Source of the DNA: Planctomycetota bacterium
Lineage (GTDB): Bacteria; Planctomycetota; UBA8108; UBA1146
Reading direction: 5' to 3'
DNA length: 52,588 nucleotides
Assembly: GCA_018694835.1 (NCBI GenBank)
Contig: JABHOG010000019.1
Span: forward strand, 1 to 52,588
The notes under the pieces are model-generated. The model worked only from the letters and a program-made list of their open reading frames with translations. It did not search any database and was not told the origin of the DNA. Below, piece by piece: positions 1 to 7,194 of the stretch (position 1 is its first letter; every line of letters begins with the position of its first letter). The position numbers and the translations under genes are program-made.

Positions 1-11
1 GCTGATCCGAA

Positions 12-33
12 TCCTGGCCTATTTCTGCCAGGA
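12..33. other. Small hairpin in the leading non-coding stretch
   Basis: TCCTGGC (12-18) and GCCAGGA (27-33) form a perfect 7-bp stem with an 8-nt loop. There is no run of T after it, so it is not a convincing intrinsic terminator. It may belong to the 3' end of a gene lying left of the window. I see nothing else in bases 1-142. Confidence 0.3.
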
Positions 34-159
34 AGCCTGACAAGCCCTCGTAATCGATTCTTTCCTCAAGTGTTGCTCCTCGAATGCCGAATTAAGGCAT
101 TGGAGACACTTTCCCGTCCTACATCGCCCCGGGGAAGACTTCAGAAGGAGTCAGGACCG

Positions 160-543
160 ATGAAACGTCAAAGAATTCTAGTACTCGGCCTCGACCGTGA
201 TTCTGCTTACGCCATGCGTAACGTGTTCGAGTTCGAGCGCCACGAGATCGATGTCTGCATCGATATGGTAGTGGTTCGTGATGTGCTCATCGAGCGCGCC
301 TACGACCTGATCATCGTCGATGCTCGTGTGTGCCAGCTGGAGGAATTCGATCTGGTCGACTTCCAACTCGACCGGGGACTGAGGGTGCCGCTGATCGTGA
401 TCGGCAGCGAGAATACCGGATTGCGCCGTTCCCTTCGCTCCCGTCAGGGACTGGAAGTGGTTCACCTCGACCTCGATGGTCACCAGTTGCTCGAAACGGT
501 CGGCTCCTGGAGATCCACACCCGATCCAGAAGCGGCAGCCTGA
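160..543 (+). CDS. Degenerate CheY-like receiver domain protein
   Basis: A 127-aa single-domain protein with the alternating strand and helix pattern of a response-regulator receiver. The segment LIIVDARV places an Asp where the phospho-acceptor is expected, and GLDRD gives an acidic N-terminal cluster. The conserved Lys of the last strand (usually KPF) is missing: the equivalent region reads VVHLDLD. Phospho-signalling may therefore be altered or absent. The start is ATG 160, preceded by AGAAGGAG at 143-150; an upstream in-frame start at 70 has no such site. The gene lies 70 bp before a diguanylate cyclase in the same direction, so it may act as its input partner, which is inference. There is no DNA-binding output domain. 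Confidence 0.6.
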   Translation: MKRQRILVLGLDRDSAYAMRNVFEFERHEIDVCIDMVVVRDVLIERAYDLIIVDARVCQLEEFDLVDFQLDRGLRVPLIVIGSENTGLRRSLRSRQGLEVVHLDLDGHQLLETVGSWRSTPDPEAAA

Positions 544-613
544 GCACCCTGCACCCTCCCCTCGACAGTGGTAGGATGAACCCCGGGCGTCGGCTGCGCC
601 GCGGAGGATCATC

Positions 614-1567
614 ATGTCGCAACTTCACAGGTTCCGAGAACTGGAAGCGCAGGGGATCGATATCTTGTCGATCCTTGCGGGAGATAGTGGCGTCGACGAT
701 GAGCAACTGAAGTTGCTGCTGGATCGCCTCGGTCCGCTCGGAGAAGAGTATCACAGCGATCTGATGGAACTGCTGACCCACCGCCGCTTCGACGAAACCG
801 AGGCCCTCGGACTGTGGAAAGGGGTGGTTCGTCACAAGCGCAAGATGGAGACGGCTCTGGGCCGAGTGGTGGGGGTGAGAGTCGCCGCCGCAGATTATCT
901 GACCAATCGAAGACCACTGCTGGAAGCACCACGCATCGTTCCTCGCCAGGAGATGGAACAGCTGCTCTCGCAGGTCAACCTCGATGTTCTTACCGGATTA
1001 CGTAATCGACGATCCATCGATGAGGCACTGAGACTCGAGATGCAACGTACCCGTCGATACGGTGGTGTCTTCACCGTGCTGTTGATCGACCTCGATCACT
1101 TCAAGGGAATCAACGATCAGCAGGGGCATGTGGCCGGTGATGAGGTGCTGGTGGAGATCTCTCGGCGGATCCAGAGTGCCTGTCGCGAGACCGATACGGC
1201 GGGCCGTTGGGGCGGTGACGAACTACTGGTGATCTTGCCCCAGACCGGACCGATCGATGCGGGCATCTTGTCGGGTCGCCTGCGCCATGATGTTCGCCAC
1301 CGACCGATTGCACTTCACAACGGGGAGTTTCAAGACGTGACCATCTCCATCGGCATCTCGAGTTATCCGGAGCACGGGACGGTCGCTCAAGAACTGGTCG
1401 ATTCCGCCAGTTCAGCGCTGAGACAGGCGAAGAAATCGGGAAGAGATGCAGAGGCGGTGGCCGGAGTCACCTCATCTCCACCGGGTCGAGGAACCCAGAT
1501 GAGAAGTAGTCGCCAGTTTCTGGGGGAGGACTCACCACCACCGCGCGGCGACGAGCCGCAGCGCTAG
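614..1567 (+). CDS. Diguanylate cyclase (GGDEF domain)
   Basis: A 317-aa protein predicted to make cyclic di-GMP from two GTP. Residues 1-120 are a helical region with no recognised sensor. A GGDEF domain follows from about residue 123 (DVLTGLRNRR) to 280. The signature is GGDEL at 200-204, an accepted active variant. RETD at 191-194 sits exactly five residues before it, so the RxxD inhibitory site is intact and product feedback is likely. The Ser/Pro-rich tail after 280 looks disordered. No transmembrane segment is seen, so the enzyme is probably cytosolic. The start is supported by GGAGG at 603-607. The stop codon overlaps by four bases the stop of the convergent gene. Type IV pilus genes elsewhere in the window are a plausible c-di-GMP target, but this is inference. 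Confidence 0.88.
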   Translation: MSQLHRFRELEAQGIDILSILAGDSGVDDEQLKLLLDRLGPLGEEYHSDLMELLTHRRFDETEALGLWKGVVRHKRKMETALGRVVGVRVAAADYLTNRRPLLEAPRIVPRQEMEQLLSQVNLDVLTGLRNRRSIDEALRLEMQRTRRYGGVFTVLLIDLDHFKGINDQQGHVAGDEVLVEISRRIQSACRETDTAGRWGGDELLVILPQTGPIDAGILSGRLRHDVRHRPIALHNGEFQDVTISIGISSYPEHGTVAQELVDSASSALRQAKKSGRDAEAVAGVTSSPPGRGTQMRSSRQFLGEDSPPPRGDEPQR

Positions 1568-3105
1568 CGCTTCTTTCGCAACGATGGAGCCGCTTGTTTC
1601 TTCAGCCACATCCGACAGTACTGATCGAAATGAATCGATAACCACTCATCATCTTCATCGAGTCGCCGGGTCAGTAATCCGCGGGTCGTATCCTGTTGCA
1701 GGGTGCGAATCAGCACCGCATCCACCTGAACCAGCCACCGTTCCATCTGTGGCAGATCTCGTCCGCTGAGCACCGCATCGTGAGCCTTGAAGCGAGCGGC
1801 GCCATAGACCGTGTTTCGCGAATCCATCGTCGGTCTCAATCGGCCTGCGGAGGCGTGGACGACGACGCTGCCATACTCGTATTCACAGAGCACGTCACCC
1901 GAGACCTTCCATTCATCGGCGAGGACAGCCACCGCAGTACGCGGCATCCGGGTCGACCAGCCACTGCCGATCTTGCGCCACTGGATCTCGGGGCCGGTGA
2001 TGGTGGCGGGGTAGCCGTAAGCCAGGAGCATTGCGAGCACCGCGCTGATCAGTACCGCAGCCCTCACCCGGACCTTGCGCATCGTTTCGGGCCAACGCAG
2101 GCAATAGGGGCTGATCCACACCCCCAGCACCAGCGAGGAGAGGAGTGCGGCGAGGGCGAAGTGGCGCTGTTGCAGGAGCGCCATGGCGATCGCCACCACC
2201 GTTGCCAGTCGTGCGGCTCGCGGAACCTGTCCCTCGAGCGCACCGAACCGCTGGCGAATCACCGCAGTCAGAGCCAGGCCCAGCAGCGGCATGCCGATCC
2301 AGAAGCTGGGAGTGGCTCTGAATCGGCTTCCTCCGATGGAGTGAGCCAGTGGACTGACCCATTCCAGCACTTGCCCGGTGAACACCGGATCGAGACCGAG
2401 TTGAAAGGGGAACAGAAACAGATCGATTCCATGAGGTTGGAAGAAGGTCGCACCGATCGAACTCGAAAGGATGGCCATCCGTTGGACCCAGGTGGCTCGA
2501 TGGCCGTCAGGCCAGATCAGAAGATCGAAGATGAGAAATGCGATGCCAAGGATGAAAGAGGAGTGAATGTTGGCCCACAGCACCATCAGCGGAACGGCAA
2601 GCCACAACCTACGGGGACGTTCGCGGCCGATCAGGGTGATCCAGTACAGTGCTAGCACACTGCACAGCCCCAGAAGGTGCGGGCGCAGCATCAGTCGTCT
2701 TCCGGCGACCAGCCACAGCGGCACCAGCAACAGGATTCGCGCGACCGCAGGGATCCCGAGCAGTCTCGCGATCTTCTCCTGCAACCAGCCGAGGAGCGCC
2801 GCCAGCGCCACTGCCAGGGTGACCAGGCCATGAGCGCCTCCCAGCGAATGGACGGTCGAGAAGATCAGCGCCGCCAACCACTCATGGGCGATCCAGCGAC
2901 CCCCATGTCCGTTGGCGGAGAAGGGATCGGTGATGGGGATTTTGCCCTGTTCGCTGATCCAGTCGCCGATCGCCAGATGCATCGGTAGGTCATTGTTGGC
3001 GAGCGGATGGAGGGCGATCACTGCGGGCAGGACCAGCGCCAGCAAGGTCACCCAACGCTCTGCTGGGGCGCTGTTGGAACTGGAGGCGGGTCTGTTGAGG
3101 TTCAC
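1564..3105 (-). CDS. Polytopic membrane protein, GT-C glycosyltransferase-like
   Basis: A 513-aa protein with about ten hydrophobic segments. The N-terminal loop after the first segment contains NNDLPMHLAIGDWI and later DPFS and W.AHEWL. Acidic residues in the first external loop, followed by a long run of membrane helices, resemble GT-C lipid-linked sugar transferases of the RgtA/PMT kind. A hydrophilic domain of about 130 residues forms the C-terminus. The substrate cannot be guessed. The start is GTG at 3105, with GAGGGAG eight bases upstream. The 3' end overlaps the diguanylate cyclase gene tail-to-tail. The glycosyltransferase assignment rests on overall architecture only. Confidence 0.55.
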   Translation of the reverse strand: MNLNRPASSSNSAPAERWVTLLALVLPAVIALHPLANNDLPMHLAIGDWISEQGKIPITDPFSANGHGGRWIAHEWLAALIFSTVHSLGGAHGLVTLAVALAALLGWLQEKIARLLGIPAVARILLLVPLWLVAGRRLMLRPHLLGLCSVLALYWITLIGRERPRRLWLAVPLMVLWANIHSSFILGIAFLIFDLLIWPDGHRATWVQRMAILSSSIGATFFQPHGIDLFLFPFQLGLDPVFTGQVLEWVSPLAHSIGGSRFRATPSFWIGMPLLGLALTAVIRQRFGALEGQVPRAARLATVVAIAMALLQQRHFALAALLSSLVLGVWISPYCLRWPETMRKVRVRAAVLISAVLAMLLAYGYPATITGPEIQWRKIGSGWSTRMPRTAVAVLADEWKVSGDVLCEYEYGSVVVHASAGRLRPTMDSRNTVYGAARFKAHDAVLSGRDLPQMERWLVQVDAVLIRTLQQDTTRGLLTRRLDEDDEWLSIHFDQYCRMWLKKQAAPSLRKKR

Positions 3106-3149
3106 GGGTCCACTCCCTCGGCCGCTGATTCCGGGCCTGTTCCTGCCAC

Positions 3150-3176
3150 TTTATAGCCGATGGTCGCCACCATCGG
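3150..3176 (-). promoter_or_regulatory. Candidate promoter -10 with adjoining inverted repeat (operator?)
   Basis: Reading leftward, TATAAA (plus-strand 3150-3155) is a good -10 element about 45 bases before the GTG at 3105. Immediately upstream lies a perfect inverted repeat: CCGATGGT (3157-3164), CGCC, ACCATCGG (3169-3176). It would cover the spacer between the -10 and -35. No good -35 hexamer is visible, which would fit an activator- or repressor-controlled promoter. The repeat sits in the divergent region between two membrane protein genes, so it could serve either one. Confidence 0.35.
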
Positions 3177-3273
3177 GCATGGTAGTCGAGGAAGATGAAA
3201 TGTTGGAGGATCTCTGGCATGATCGGGTAACTGGACGCAGCAGTGCGTCGATCAGCCATTCGAGGAAGGTGCC

Positions 3274-4497
3274 ATGATTCAATCGATTCCAGTTCCTCAA
3301 GGAAAACGAATCGCCAGCATCGATGTGCTGCGTGGTTTCGCCTTGCTCGGCATCCTGGTGATGAACATCCAGGCGTTTGCGATGCCTTTCTGCGCCTACA
3401 TGAATCCGACCTCCTTCGGTGAGCAGGAGGGGATCAATCGCTGGGTTTGGGGATTCGGTCACATCTTCTTTGACATGAAGTTCATGGGGCTCTTCTCGAT
3501 GCTGTTTGGAGCCGGTGTGATGTTGTTTGCTGATCGTGCGGAAGCGCGTGGCGCGTCGTTGTCGCAGGTACGCTGGCTGCACTGCAATCGAAACTTCTGG
3601 CTGGTGATGTTCGGGCTGCTCCATGCGCATCTTCTGTGGAGTGGTGATATCCTGTTCGCCTACGGAGTCTGCGCGTTTCCCGTCTACCTCTTTCGCCATC
3701 GTTCGGCTCGAACGCTGCTGATCTGTGGAATGCTCTTCCTGCTGCTCGGTTCAGGATTGTCGATGATGTTTGGTCTCTCCTTCGATCAGTGGCCCGAGCA
3801 GGGTCAGGCGGAACTGGCTCAGTTCTGGCGACCGGCTCCGGCCGCACTCGACGAGGAGATTGCCCGGACTTCGGCAGGATTTGCCTCGGGATTTGCCAGC
3901 AACAGTGAAGATTCTCTATTCGTCGAGACCTTCATCTTCGCGACCAACATCTTCTGGCGAGTGATGGGGATGATGCTGCTGGGGATGGCCTTCTATCGCT
4001 CGAAGATCCTCAGCGGCGAGCGGTCCGCTGGTTTCTATCGCCGCTTGCTGGTGGTGGGAGCGGTGATCGGTCTGCTGCTGATCGGCAACGGCATGAGGGA
4101 AAACTACGCCCACGACCATGCCATCGGGTACAGCTTTTACCTCGGTGTTCAGTGGAACTACTGGGGCAGCGTGGCGCTGTCGATGGCCTACATCGGCCTG
4201 GTGGTGGGTGCGGTGCGTAGCGGTGCCATGCCGACGCTGCAGCGACATCTCGGAGCGGTCGGCCAGATGGCGTTCACCCACTACATCCTGCACACCGTCA
4301 TCGGAGTGGTGGTGTTCCGGGTGCTGGGATACTTCGGCAGTGTCGAACGGTGGCAGCAACTGGTGCTGGTGATCGCCATCTGGAGCTTCCAGCTGTGGCT
4401 GTCGCCGCTGTGGCTGGCACGCTATCGCTTCGGTCCGCTCGAATGGCTGTGGCGCAGTCTCACCTACAGGAAGATGCAACCGATGGCTCGTGGATAG
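3274..4497 (+). CDS. DUF418 / YeiB-family membrane protein
   Basis: A 407-aa protein with eight to ten membrane segments. The N-terminus RIASIDVLRGFALLGILVMN is the hallmark of the YeiB group. The C-terminal half (GMAFYRSKIL, QMAFTHYILHTVIG, FGPLEWLWRSLTY) matches the DUF418 domain. The biochemical role of the family is unsettled; a transport or acyltransferase-like function has been proposed because of similarity to other SDVLRG-type membrane proteins. The start ATG 3274 follows GAGGAAGG with proper spacing. The gene is transcribed divergently from the GT-C-like gene. Confidence 0.85.
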   Translation: MIQSIPVPQGKRIASIDVLRGFALLGILVMNIQAFAMPFCAYMNPTSFGEQEGINRWVWGFGHIFFDMKFMGLFSMLFGAGVMLFADRAEARGASLSQVRWLHCNRNFWLVMFGLLHAHLLWSGDILFAYGVCAFPVYLFRHRSARTLLICGMLFLLLGSGLSMMFGLSFDQWPEQGQAELAQFWRPAPAALDEEIARTSAGFASGFASNSEDSLFVETFIFATNIFWRVMGMMLLGMAFYRSKILSGERSAGFYRRLLVVGAVIGLLLIGNGMRENYAHDHAIGYSFYLGVQWNYWGSVALSMAYIGLVVGAVRSGAMPTLQRHLGAVGQMAFTHYILHTVIGVVVFRVLGYFGSVERWQQLVLVIAIWSFQLWLSPLWLARYRFGPLEWLWRSLTYRKMQPMARG

Positions 4498-4561
4498 TTG
4501 TGTATTTGCAGGTCAGTGACGAGGTCGCTGTTTGCGCCGAAGTCATGAGAAAAATCTGAGA

Positions 4562-4589
4562 TTGACGCACTTTTCTTCGGACCTATCAT
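4562..4589 (+). promoter_or_regulatory. Sigma-70-type promoter
   Basis: TTGACG (4562-4567) and TATCAT (4584-4589) are each five of six matches to the sigma-70 consensus, separated by 16 bases. Transcription would start near 4596, giving a leader of about 38 bases before the ATG at 4634. This is the cleanest promoter I can see in the window. Confidence 0.6.
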
Positions 4590-4633
4590 GGGTGGCACGG
4601 GTATCGGTACAGCCGTTTTCTCTGGAGGTAGTT

Positions 4634-5047
4634 ATGCTTCGCAACATCGGTGCTGTCATCGCTGGCATGGTCGTGGGCATGGCGCTCAACATGGCGATCA
4701 TCATGGCCAACCTGATTTTTTTCCCGATGCCCGAAGGTTTGTCGATGCAGGACCAGGAGGGCTTCAGTGCGTGGGCCGCTACCTTGCCAGACTCCGCCTT
4801 CATCCTGCCGATGATGGCGCATCTTGCCCAGGCCTTTGGAGGCGGCTGGCTGGCGGCTCGACTCGGTGCGTCGAATCCAATGGTGCTGGCGATGATCGTC
4901 GGTGTCTTGTCGCTGGTGGGGGGCATCATGAATGCCTTATCGATGGAGATCCCGACCTGGATGTGGCTCGAGATGCCATTCTATCTGGTGTTGGCGTGGG
5001 CCGCCGGCAACATCGAGGTGAAGCGCCGCACGGCGCTCGCCCGATAG
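4634..5047 (+). CDS. Small four-helix membrane protein of unknown function
   Basis: A 137-aa protein. Hydrophobic segments at about residues 3-27, 55-75, 82-103 and 110-128 suggest four membrane helices with a short charged C-terminus. I do not recognise a specific family, though size and pattern resemble many small uncharacterised integral membrane proteins. TGGAGG (4623-4628) precedes ATG 4634, and a sigma-70-like promoter sits 45 bases upstream, so it is probably transcribed alone. Confidence 0.75.
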   Translation: MLRNIGAVIAGMVVGMALNMAIIMANLIFFPMPEGLSMQDQEGFSAWAATLPDSAFILPMMAHLAQAFGGGWLAARLGASNPMVLAMIVGVLSLVGGIMNALSMEIPTWMWLEMPFYLVLAWAAGNIEVKRRTALAR

Positions 5048-5171
5048 CGCGCGGTCCTGATCTTGATCCGATGATCATCGGTACCCATCGCTGGTAGTGG
5101 ATGGGCTGAATCAGCCGCTACGGCAGTGCCCGGGTGGTGCGACCGCACCGAAATTCACTCCGCACCGGGAA

Positions 5172-5825
5172 TCACTCCGCACCGTCATTCTCCACCATGG
5201 CGCCCGACTCACCGCCGACCGGCAAAGGGTGAGGGAATTTACAGGTCACCATCTGGGTCGCTTGCTGTCGATTGGAGATCCGATGATCGAGGATCTCGAA
5301 GGAGCCGGAGATGTAGCGTGAAAACTCGCGAAAGGTCCATTCTCGCTGGTGAGCCGAGTTTCGAGGGGGGCCCCAGTAGCGCCGTTTCCATGGGCGATAC
5401 AGCAGACTTCGATCGGGTGTCGAGAAGATCAATCGCTGGAACTGGGTCTGCTGGAGAAATCGGATCAGTTGATCTGGATCGACCAGATGCTCGATGACAT
5501 CGGCGCAGATGACCAGGTCGACCGGCTGTGAGACGGGCTGGTTCAGATCACACGGCTCCCACCTTCGCTGCGGGTATCGCTGCTGAAGCGCAGCAATATT
5601 GCACTCCAACTCCAGTCCGATGGTGTCGAACTCTCCCAGGTAGTGGGCCAACTTGTAGCCGGAGCCACAGCCGATATCGAGCACGCTGTTGAAGTGGTTC
5701 TCGATCATCGTCTGGTGGGCGTGGAGATAGACCTCTCGTTGCCATTCATCGGCGAGTTCCATGTCGTCGTGGTGGTGGTAGGCGCTGCGGGATCGATAGG
5801 GCCAGCGGATTCCGTACTGATTCAT
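5172..5825 (-). CDS. Class I SAM-dependent methyltransferase
   Basis: A 217-aa protein with the Rossmann methyltransferase pattern. Motif I is VLDIGCGSG at about residue 48, an acidic residue (GLELE) ends the second strand, and DLVICADVIEHLVDPD is the motif IV/post-IV region typical of the Methyltransf_11/23 group that includes UbiG-like enzymes. The histidine-rich stretch SAYHHHDDMEL near residue 14 is unusual. The substrate is unknown. ATG 5825 is chosen; a TTG one codon earlier (5828) is equally possible, and the ribosome site is weak. The gene is isolated: convergent with the membrane protein gene on its left and divergent from the double-glycine peptide cassette on its right. Confidence 0.82.
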   Translation of the reverse strand: MNQYGIRWPYRSRSAYHHHDDMELADEWQREVYLHAHQTMIENHFNSVLDIGCGSGYKLAHYLGEFDTIGLELECNIAALQQRYPQRRWEPCDLNQPVSQPVDLVICADVIEHLVDPDQLIRFLQQTQFQRLIFSTPDRSLLYRPWKRRYWGPPRNSAHQREWTFREFSRYISGSFEILDHRISNRQQATQMVTCKFPHPLPVGGESGAMVENDGAE

Positions 5826-6030
5826 CAACCGTGTGTCCTGTTCGATTTCGCCTCGATCGATTTACAGAGGTCGGTGAGACCCTATGGGACTGCTGAATGG
5901 ACGCAGACCCCGCCCAGGATCCTCGCTGGAGAGCACGACCCTTGCAAGGAAGGAGGCTGTTTCCGGTCAATAAAATCTTCGGTCCGGCTACCGCACAGAT
6001 CCGGATCAAAGGGGTAGAGGACGAGTTTCT

Positions 6031-6092
6031 GGGAGTGTTCCTGGGCAGTTCCTCAAGGTGAATCAGCAACCCAGAGGTTGCAAGAGAGGAAC
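6031..6092 (+). promoter_or_regulatory. Conserved leader of peptide gene 1: hairpin plus anti-ribosome-site element
   Basis: Block A, GGGAGTGTTCCTGG (6031-6044), is repeated exactly before the second peptide gene. A perfect hairpin GCAACC-CAGA-GGTTGC (6066-6081) ends 16 bases before the ATG. GTTCCTC at 6048-6054 is exactly complementary to GAGGAAC at 6086-6092, which contains the ribosome binding site, so the two can form a 7-bp stem enclosing the inner hairpin. GTTCCT within block A offers an alternative partner. Translational control is inference from complementarity. Confidence 0.5.
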
Positions 6093-6097
6093 GAACC

Positions 6098-6265
6098 ATG
6101 AACAAGCGCGAGATTGAGAATATCTCTGATGCAGAACTCGATGGTGTTGCTGGTGGAAACAAATTGAGTCGGCATGATCGGAAGAAGCTTGCGATGGCCA
6201 AGCCCAATTCTGGAAGTATTCCGACACCGGATCCGGTGCCGAAGCCGAAACCGAAGGGCAAGTAG
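6098..6265 (+). CDS. Double-glycine-leader peptide 1 (bacteriocin/RiPP-like precursor)
   Basis: A 55-aa ORF. The first 20 residues are a classical double-glycine leader ending SDAELDGVAGG, the signature cut by C39-type peptidase/ABC exporters in class II bacteriocins, pheromones and several RiPP families. The predicted 35-aa core is strongly basic (eight Lys, two Arg), has no Cys, and ends in a Pro-Lys alternating tail (PKPKPKGK). A LAMAKPNSGS motif is shared with the paralogue at 6555. The ribosome site AGAGGA is eight bases before ATG 6098. The gene is followed by its own hairpin terminator. No exporter, peptidase or modifying enzyme is in the window. It could be antimicrobial, a signal peptide or a surface factor; the sequence does not decide. 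Confidence 0.7.
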   Translation: MNKREIENISDAELDGVAGGNKLSRHDRKKLAMAKPNSGSIPTPDPVPKPKPKGK

Positions 6266-6302
6266 ACCCGTTCGACGACATCGATGTCACGGGTTCATCA
6301 CG

Positions 6303-6341
6303 CGGCCTGGATCTCCGACCAGCGGTCAGGGATTCAGGCCG
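6303..6341 (+). terminator. Hairpin terminator after peptide gene 1
   Basis: CGGCCTG (6303-6309) pairs with CAGGCCG (6335-6341), and GACC (6317-6320) with GGTC (6324-6327) around an AGC loop; intervening bases mostly pair with one or two mismatches. A weak T-containing stretch (TGTATTT) follows. The sequence is clearly homologous to the terminator after the second peptide gene, showing that the whole cassette was duplicated. Confidence 0.6.
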
Positions 6342-6487
6342 TGTGTATTTAATGCCGGTGGATCTACTGCGACCGTGGGTTGGCGCAGGATCCGCCAATC
6401 CCGCCGGATTTCGTGGATTTGGCATGTGGCACAGAAAATGTGTCCGATCGGTATCGGCAGCCGGATCCTACTTCAGCGGGCGGTTCC

Positions 6488-6550
6488 GGGAGTGTTCCTG
6501 GCGCTTCGTTGGAGAAGGACTCGCAACAGCAGGTTGCGTCAAGAAGGAGT
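6488..6550 (+). promoter_or_regulatory. Conserved leader of peptide gene 2
   Basis: Block A, GGGAGTGTTCCTGG (6488-6501), is identical to that of gene 1. The hairpin CGCAAC-AGCAG-GTTGCG (6522-6538) again ends exactly 16 bases before the ATG, although its loop and closing pair differ. GTTCCT (6494-6499) can pair with AGGAGT (6545-6550), the ribosome site, using two G-U wobbles. Keeping stem, spacing and complementarity while sequence changes suggests selected RNA structure. Confidence 0.5.
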
Positions 6551-6554
6551 GACC

Positions 6555-6740
6555 ATGACTCATCAAGATTTCGAGAAGATCACCGATGCGCAGATGGAAG
6601 ATGTCGCCGGCGGCGGTGGCAAGGCACCCACTGCCGCGGAAGCCAAGGAACTCGCGCTGGGCAAGCCGAATGCGGGTAGCGACCCCGTCGTCACCCCTGC
6701 TCCGCCGAGCAAGAAGCCCAAGCCCAAGCCCACGAAGTGA
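6555..6740 (+). CDS. Double-glycine-leader peptide 2 (paralogue of 6098-6265)
   Basis: A 61-aa ORF. Leader residues 1-20 end TDAQMEDVAGG and align without gaps to peptide 1. Two further Gly follow (GGGG at 19-22), so the exact cut site is less certain. The core shares LALGKPNAGS with LAMAKPNSGS of the paralogue, then a Pro-rich linker and a KKPKPKPTK tail. It has net positive charge and no Cys. The ribosome site AAGGAG (6544-6549) is strong, but partly complementary to the conserved leader. The core is about six residues longer than that of peptide 1. As for its partner, no export or maturation gene is in view, so the function is open. Confidence 0.72.
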   Translation: MTHQDFEKITDAQMEDVAGGGGKAPTAAEAKELALGKPNAGSDPVVTPAPPSKKPKPKPTK

Positions 6741-6752
6741 TCCAGTAGTCAC

Positions 6753-6780
6753 TTCCAGGTCGTCGCTTCCAAGTCGTTGC
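6753..6780 (+). repeat. 14-bp tandem duplication in the 3' untranslated region
   Basis: TTCCAGGTCGTCGC (6753-6766) is followed directly by TTCCAAGTCGTTGC (6767-6780), two copies differing at two positions, with the start of a third (TTCG). It lies between the stop of peptide gene 2 and its terminator. It looks like replication slippage and has no evident function. Confidence 0.6.
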
Positions 6781-6806
6781 TTCGCAGTGGCAAGGTGGTT
6801 TAGTTG

Positions 6807-6849
6807 CACGGCCTGGATCTCTGACCTTCGGTCAGGGGTCCAGGCCGTG
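6807..6849 (+). terminator. Long hairpin terminator after peptide gene 2
   Basis: A 20-bp stem (6807-6826 with 6830-6849, fully paired if two G-U wobbles are allowed) closes on a three-base TTC loop. The distal sequence is only moderately T-rich (TCCTTGCTT). It shares the CGGCCTGGATCTC...GACC core with the hairpin after peptide gene 1. Between here and the tRNA terminator near 7005 I see no gene or clear signal. Confidence 0.7.
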
Positions 6850-7004
6850 TCCTTGCTTGCACTCTCACCAGCGACGACTGCTTTGAATCGACATGGCGAG
6901 GGCTCCGTTGCTGGGGGACCTCATCAGTACTCGAGCCTCATCAGGACTTCGAAATCCTCAGTGGCCGCAATGAATCGAATAATACGACTTCATCGGTGGA
7001 ATAC

Positions 7005-7037
7005 GGAAACAGCGTCCGGTCGTCAGACCGAACGCTG
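7005..7037 (-). terminator. Terminator of tRNA-Val
   Basis: On the minus strand, downstream of the tRNA, CAGCGT.CGGTC (7010-7021) pairs with GACCG.ACGCTG (7026-7037) with one mismatch and a GTCA loop; the minus-strand transcript then reads GTTTCC. It begins 15 bases beyond the tRNA 3' end, where an intrinsic terminator is expected. The T-tract is short. Confidence 0.5.
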
Positions 7038-7051
7038 CATGAGTTTCGAAA

Positions 7052-7128
7052 TGGTGGGCGATACTGGACTCGAACCAGTGGCCCCTACCCTGTCAAGGTA
7101 GTGCTCTAGCCAACTGAGCTAATCGCCC
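7052..7128 (-). tRNA. tRNA-Val (GAC anticodon)
   Basis: A full cloverleaf reads on the minus strand. The acceptor stem is GGGCGAT/ATCGCCC, the D-arm contains GCTCAGTTGGCTAGAGC, the anticodon stem CTACC/GGTAG encloses the loop TTGACAG (anticodon GAC, valine), and the T-arm has the GTTCGAGTC loop. The discriminator is A and the CCA end is encoded (7052-7054). Length with CCA is 77 nt. It is a single gene and not part of a tRNA cluster. Confidence 0.96.
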
Positions 7129-7194
7129 GTTTTCGAGGTGTCCTCGAACGGGGCAGTGTAGCGATCCCTGCGAATCGTGCAAGTTGGCTTGGCG

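Noticed and set aside
5391..5400. TGGGCGATAC in the methyltransferase gene matches the 3' end region of tRNA-Val (7055-7064); possible attachment site of an island carrying the peptide cassettes
   Set aside because: Only ten bases match, the copy is inside an intact gene, and no integrase or other mobile gene lies between. Chance is the simpler explanation.
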